A DNA stretch of 64,000 nucleotides from the NCBI GenBank assembly GCA_910588865.1, contig CAJUSJ010000007.1, positions 1 through 64,000 of the forward strand. The letters are read 5' to 3'. Each line of letters opens with the position of its first letter. Positions within the stretch are counted from its first letter, which is position 1. This stretch comes from an uncultured Lachnospiraceae bacterium. Its GTDB lineage: Bacteria > Bacillota > Clostridia > Lachnospirales > Lachnospiraceae. A program made the position numbers and the translations under genes. Below the pieces are notes generated by a model. It worked only from the letters and a program-made list of their open reading frames with translations, was not told where the DNA came from and did not search any database. This document shows, piece by piece, positions 60,062-64,000 of the stretch.

Positions 60062-61087
60062 TCAGTCTGTTGTCTCCCGGCGTTTCAGAATAGGAGTCAC
60101 TACCTGGTGGACCGGTTCCTTCAAAGGAACCGGTCTTCTCTTTTTCCGTTCATTCATCTGCGCGACCAGAAGCTCCATGGCCTGGTACGCGATGGTTCCG
60201 ATCTGCTGCCCCACCGTGCTGATGGGAATAATGGCGGAACTGGCGATGGGAGAATCGTCAAAGCCCACGATCCGGTATTCATCAGGAAGCTCGCCGTGTT
60301 TGCGTATGATCAGGTTTAAGAGGATATTGGCGTGGGTGTCATTGGAGACGAAAATCCCTTTCTTTTTGCCTTTATAATCTGTTTCCAGCTCTTCAAAGAT
60401 TACTTTAAAACGTTTTTGGTTTTCTTCATAGGTTTTGCCGAAAGAGTCCAGGATGAGCCTGTGAGGCCAGTTATGTTCCCGGCAGGTGTCCAGGAATCCC
60501 TTGATCCTCCCATAGCCGGGGGTGGTCTCGGTTACCTTCTGGTTGAGATGAAACAGGATATCACAGTTGTTTTTGCGCAGCAGACTGGTGGCCTGGACGC
60601 CTCCCATGTAATTGTCCGTATTGACACTGCAGGTAAACAGGTCTTCCCGCTCAATGGTGACAACGGGGATGTTGTAGGAGGCCAGCTCTTCTGAGGTGAT
60701 GGTGTGGCTCAAAACAATGAGGCCCTCGATCTTGTAGGCCAGCAGTTCCTGGATATACTGCCGTTCAATGGTTTTATCTTTATTTCCCTCAAACACCAGG
60801 AACTTGTAGCCGAATTTTTCGTAGGTGGCCAGGATCTCTGACAGCATCTGGGCATAGTAATGCATGTACAGATCCGGGATAATGATTCCCACAAATTCGG
60901 TTTTTCCGTTGGCCAGGATCCTGGCCACTTTATTTTCCTTATAATTCAGCGCTTCCAGGGCATCGGCGATGATCTGCTGGTTCTCCAGGGTCAGGGAGTC
61001 CGGGTTGTTGAAATACCTGGAAATTGTGGTCTTGGAGAAATTGGTGTATTTCGCGATATCGTCAAAGGTTACGTTCTTTTTTCCCAT
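60062..61087 (-). CDS. LacI-family repressor of the sucrose locus
   Basis: 341 residues. N-terminal HTH VTFDDIAKYTNFSKTTISRY with FNNPDSLTLENQ and hinge KVARILANGKT; effector domain FVGIIIPDLYMHYYAQ and later IVGFDDSPIASSAIIPISTV. Divergent from the GH32 gene, whose promoter carries a perfect 18-base palindrome (61279-61296) suited to a LacI dimer. It most likely represses sucrose genes until sucrose or fructose is present, like ScrR. The gene ends two bases after the hybrid-kinase gene on the other strand. Confidence 0.92.
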   Translation of the reverse strand: MGKKNVTFDDIAKYTNFSKTTISRYFNNPDSLTLENQQIIADALEALNYKENKVARILANGKTEFVGIIIPDLYMHYYAQMLSEILATYEKFGYKFLVFEGNKDKTIERQYIQELLAYKIEGLIVLSHTITSEELASYNIPVVTIEREDLFTCSVNTDNYMGGVQATSLLRKNNCDILFHLNQKVTETTPGYGRIKGFLDTCREHNWPHRLILDSFGKTYEENQKRFKVIFEELETDYKGKKKGIFVSNDTHANILLNLIIRKHGELPDEYRIVGFDDSPIASSAIIPISTVGQQIGTIAYQAMELLVAQMNERKKRRPVPLKEPVHQVVTPILKRRETTD

Positions 61088-61155
61088 AGTTCCTTGATTC
61101 CTTTGCTGTGATTGATTCTCATATCAGTTTATCACAAAAGGAAAAAAAATGTAAG

Positions 61156-61173
61156 AGTAACCGGTAATGTTAC
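61156..61173. promoter_or_regulatory. Second LacI-type operator
   Basis: AGTAACCGGTAATGTTAC shares its first 10 bases with the main operator and has the inverted ends GTAAC/GTTAC. It lies 68 bases before the repressor start, consistent with autoregulation or looping over 123 bases. Confidence 0.6.
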
Positions 61174-61241
61174 GGGTTTTGTAATGTTTGCACAGAAAAG
61201 ACCTGTATTTTTATGAGTTATGCTGAAACAAAAATACGGCA

Positions 61242-61296
61242 TTGACAAGTATTGGGGAGAGTGATATGATAGGAACATAAAGTAACCGGTTACTTT
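61242..61296 (+). promoter_or_regulatory. Promoter and main operator of the sucrose genes
   Basis: TTGACA (61242-61247), 17 bases, TATGAT (61265-61270). AAAGTAACC-GGTTACTTT (61279-61296) is a perfect palindrome at about +2 to +20. A further half site with GGTAAAGTTACTGG follows at 61300-61313. Confidence 0.85.
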
Positions 61297-61333
61297 ACTG
61301 GTAAAGTTACTGGTTTTAGACGGAGGAAAGAGC

Positions 61334-62821
61334 ATGGCAAAACCAATAAGCGGGCAACTTTTAAAGGTCCGGAGAATGGAGAAGATGCAGATCCACGATA
61401 TTCCAAAGGAAGAACGGCCGGTTTTTCATATGTCATCCCCCACAGGCTGGATCAATGATCCCAATGGATTTTCTGTATTCCAGGGTCAGTACCATCTGTT
61501 TTTCCAATATCACCCATTTAGTAAGAAATGGGGGCCCATGCATTGGGGGCATTGTACGAGCAAAGATTTGATCAGGTGGGAGTATCTTCCCGCCGCGATG
61601 GCTCCGGATGAATCCTATGATGAGGGGGGATGTTATTCTGGAAGCGCCATCGAGGTGGATGGAGAGCATGTGCTGATTTATACAGGAGTCATGGACCGGT
61701 ATTTGGATGATGGATTCCATTATTACAGGCAGGTGCAGTGCATGGCAAAGGGAGATGGTGTTGATTATGTAAAACACAAGGAGAATCCCGTGATCACAGG
61801 GGAGACCACCCCGGAGGGAAGCAGCCTGGAGGATTTTAGGGATCCCAAGGTCTGGAAAGAGGAGGATGGATATTACCTGGTAGTGGGAAGCCGGGCAGAG
61901 GATGGAAGCGGGCAGATATTGCTGTACCGTTCTGAGGATCTGGAGCGATGGGAGTATGTGACGGTTCTGGACCAGAGCGGCAACCGATACGGAAAGATGT
62001 GGGAGTGTCCGGACTTTTTCGCCCTTGGAGATAAGCAGATCCTTGTGGTTTCGCCCCAGGATATGCGGGCCGAGGGGCTGGAATTCCACAATGGCAATAA
62101 CTCTATTTTTATCTATGGACAGTATGATAAAGAATCCCATGAATTTAAACGGGAGAAAGTGACGTCTGCCGACTACGGCCTTGATTTTTATGCTTCCCAG
62201 ACTTTGCTGGCCCAGGATGGACGCCGGATCCTCGTCGGCTGGATGCAGTCCTGGGACGCCAATATTACGCCAGCTGATTTCCAGTGGTCCGGTATGATGA
62301 CGGTTCCCAGAGAGCTGACACTGGAGCGGGGGCGGATTTATCAGAGGCCTGTCAGGGAGCTGGAAGCATACCGAAAGGATATGGTTCAATATGAGAATCT
62401 GACCATAACAGGTTCCACTGTATTGGAGAATATCCGGGGCAGGGTTCTGGAACTTCTGGTGGAGATCACGGAATTTGAATTCGACCATTTCCGAATTGAG
62501 TTTGGGAAAAATGACGACTACGAGACATTCCTGCAGTACAGCCGCAAAAAAAGGTGTCTCACCATAGACAGAACCCATTCGGGAATCGACAGGGATGTGG
62601 TCTGCCGCCGGAAGATGGAGATTGCCCCCATGGCGGGAGACAATGGCGGGGAGGTATTAAAGCTCAGGGTCCTGCTGGATAAGTATTCTGTGGAGGTATT
62701 TGCCAATGACGGGGAGAAGGTGATGTCGTCCCTGTTTTATACGCCCCTTGAAGCGGACGGGATTGTGTTTGATTGTGACGGAACAGCGGGGATAAATGTT
62801 GTGAAGTATGATCTTCAATGA
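61334..62821 (+). CDS. scrB: Sucrose-6-phosphate hydrolase (GH32)
   Basis: 495 residues; GGAGG seven bases before the ATG. GH32 motifs: nucleophile Asp42 in GWINDPNGF, then FQYHPFSKKWGPMHWGH, the stabiliser in EDFRDPKVW and the acid/base Glu in WECPDFF. A C-terminal beta-sandwich follows (KLRVLLDKYSVEVFANDGEK). With a sucrose-type EIIBC gene directly downstream it should split sucrose-6-phosphate into glucose-6-phosphate and fructose in the cytoplasm. No signal peptide. The symbol follows function and context. Confidence 0.93.
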   Translation: MAKPISGQLLKVRRMEKMQIHDIPKEERPVFHMSSPTGWINDPNGFSVFQGQYHLFFQYHPFSKKWGPMHWGHCTSKDLIRWEYLPAAMAPDESYDEGGCYSGSAIEVDGEHVLIYTGVMDRYLDDGFHYYRQVQCMAKGDGVDYVKHKENPVITGETTPEGSSLEDFRDPKVWKEEDGYYLVVGSRAEDGSGQILLYRSEDLERWEYVTVLDQSGNRYGKMWECPDFFALGDKQILVVSPQDMRAEGLEFHNGNNSIFIYGQYDKESHEFKREKVTSADYGLDFYASQTLLAQDGRRILVGWMQSWDANITPADFQWSGMMTVPRELTLERGRIYQRPVRELEAYRKDMVQYENLTITGSTVLENIRGRVLELLVEITEFEFDHFRIEFGKNDDYETFLQYSRKKRCLTIDRTHSGIDRDVVCRRKMEIAPMAGDNGGEVLKLRVLLDKYSVEVFANDGEKVMSSLFYTPLEADGIVFDCDGTAGINVVKYDLQ

Positions 62822-62853
62822 AATACTGACAAACATTAAGGAGGAGGAAAAAC

Positions 62854-64000
62854 GTGGAAGAGAATTACTTAAAAGCGGCGCGGGAAATTTTAAACTGTGT
62901 AGGCGGGGAGACCAATATTGTCAGCGCGGCCCACTGCGCCACCAGGCTGAGACTTGTTTTAAAGGATGATTCTAAGATTGATCTGGATGCCCTGGAGCGG
63001 ATTGATCTCGTGAAAGGGAATTTTAACAACGGCGGACAGTTCCAGATCATTTTGGGAACCGGAATTGTCAACAAGGTATATGCGGAATTTATAAAAATAG
63101 CTCATATTACGGAGATGACCAAGGAGGAGTTAAAGCAGCAGGCGGCAAAGAAGATGAATCCGGTCCAGAAGCTGTTAAAGACCCTTGCCGATGTGTTTGT
63201 CCCCATTTTGCCGGCCCTTGTGGCATCTGGTCTTTTGATGGGTATCAACAATATCCTGACAGCCCAGGGGATGTTTATTCCGGGGAAGTCGCTGGTGGAG
63301 GCGGTTCCGGCCATCAAGGATTTCGCGGAAATGGTGAATCTGTTTTCTAACGCGGGATTTACCTTTCTGCCGGTGCTGATCGGTTTTTCAGCCGCTAAGA
63401 TTTTTGGGGCGACGCCTATTCTCGGCGCGGTTATCGGAGCGATTATGATTCATCCAGATCTGATGAACGGATATGGCTATGGCCAGGCCCTTTTGGACGG
63501 GACGGTTCCTTACTGGCACATGTTTGGGCTGTCTGTGGCCAAGGTGGGATATCAGGGAACGGTTCTGCCCGTTATCGCTTCTTCATTCTGCCTGGCAGTG
63601 ATTGAGAAGAGACTGAGGAAAGTGGTTCCCGCCATGCTGGATAACATTGTAACCCCGCTTTTATCGGTTCTCCTGGCAGGCGCGCTGACGTTTTTGTTCA
63701 TCGGTCCGGTTATGAGGGGCGTGGGCGATGTGATGACCAACGGGGTGATGTGGCTGTTCTTTGATCTGGGAGCTGTTGGAGGTTTGATCTACGGGGTTAC
63801 CTATCCCCTTCTGGTTATTACGGGTATGCACCACAGTTTGGTGACAGCGGAGACGCAGATCCTTGCCAATATCGGAACACTGGGCGGTTCCCCTACATTC
63901 GCGGTTGTGGCCGCGGCTAACTGTGCCCAGGGCGCTGCCGCTCTGGCTGTAATGTGCAGATCAAAGAATGACCCCAAGATGAGAAGCATGGCATCTGCCT
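62854..64000 (+). CDS. scrA: PTS sucrose-type EIIBC (partial, runs off the window)
   Basis: GTG 62854 follows AGGAGGAGG by about seven bases; 382 codons are open to the window end. The EIIB domain (about 1-75) has the phosphorylated Cys in VSAAHCATRLRLVL and NNGGQFQIILGTG. The EIIC domain starts near residue 105 with TLADVFVPILPALVASGLLM; GATPILGAVIGAIMIHPDLM and the glucose-superfamily motif LLVITGMHHSL are seen. An EIIA domain, if present, lies outside. It follows the GH32 gene by 32 bases, giving a repressor-regulated sucrose uptake operon. Confidence 0.93.
   Translation, partial: MEENYLKAAREILNCVGGETNIVSAAHCATRLRLVLKDDSKIDLDALERIDLVKGNFNNGGQFQIILGTGIVNKVYAEFIKIAHITEMTKEELKQQAAKKMNPVQKLLKTLADVFVPILPALVASGLLMGINNILTAQGMFIPGKSLVEAVPAIKDFAEMVNLFSNAGFTFLPVLIGFSAAKIFGATPILGAVIGAIMIHPDLMNGYGYGQALLDGTVPYWHMFGLSVAKVGYQGTVLPVIASSFCLAVIEKRLRKVVPAMLDNIVTPLLSVLLAGALTFLFIGPVMRGVGDVMTNGVMWLFFDLGAVGGLIYGVTYPLLVITGMHHSLVTAETQILANIGTLGGSPTFAVVAAANCAQGAAALAVMCRSKNDPKMRSMASA

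Overview
The window looks like a chromosomal segment of a Gram-positive anaerobe of the Clostridia, most likely a gut Lachnospiraceae. I infer this from strong AGGAGG ribosome-binding sites, about 50% GC, several OmpR-type two-component systems, Rpn/PD-(D/E)XK nucleases with RQEG-type tails, PTS sugar operons, choline/cellulose-type 'YYAQTNPDV' secreted proteins and the absence of outer-membrane genes. No rRNA or tRNA gene was seen.

Region 1-2.3 kb is an accessory edge: the tail of a zeta-toxin-like ATPase, a protein made of two tandem VapD/Cas2-like halves, a 60-residue small protein and a decayed IS256-type transposase.

Region 2.3-15 kb is the unusual part. It holds two paralogous acidic proteins (2387 and 9407-10576), a 673-residue repeat/coiled-coil protein, a 120-residue orphan, a soluble VirD4/TraG-like ATPase translationally coupled to an orphan protein, a 40-residue acidic microprotein, an accessory ClpP protease with an intact catalytic triad, a deleted second copy of the orphan protein, and an RNA-polymerase alpha-CTD/CbbX-type AAA+ fusion. 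Four intergenic sites in this block carry a palindrome GTAA-N3-TTAC placed 21-22 bp before a -10 box, one of them in both directions, so five promoters share one geometry. No other conjugation genes are present. I read this as an undescribed, co-regulated ATPase/protease system; its function is unknown.

Region 15-25.5 kb has a PadR regulator, an Rpn nuclease, an RR-HK-ABC (FtsX-type) operon on the minus strand, and a LysR regulator divergent from a small protein, a lipoprotein aldo/keto reductase and an FMN flavoprotein. Region 25.5-31.6 kb is a complete minus-strand cellobiose-type PTS locus: HPr-like protein, LicR-type regulator, EIIB, EIIC, EIIA and a GH1 phospho-glucosidase.

Region 31.6-46.4 kb has a two-component system with a lipoprotein partner, a second Rpn nuclease, a MATE exporter behind a riboswitch-like leader, small flavoproteins, an AAA/DUF4143 ATPase, a Crp/Fnr regulator and a YitT protein. 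Two 134-bp MITE-like elements with 8-bp target duplications and an 84-bp palindromic repeat family lie in its intergenic spaces.

Region 46.4-60 kb has an extracytoplasmic FMN/FAD reductase with its TetR regulator, a C39-like protease-fold protein, LysR and TetR regulators, a ferredoxin plus AEC transporter under a TetR double operator, a hemerythrin-receiver protein, and a solute-binding lipoprotein directly followed by a 1313-residue hybrid histidine kinase. Region 60-64 kb is a sucrose locus: LacI repressor, divergent GH32 hydrolase and a PTS EIIBC cut by the window end.
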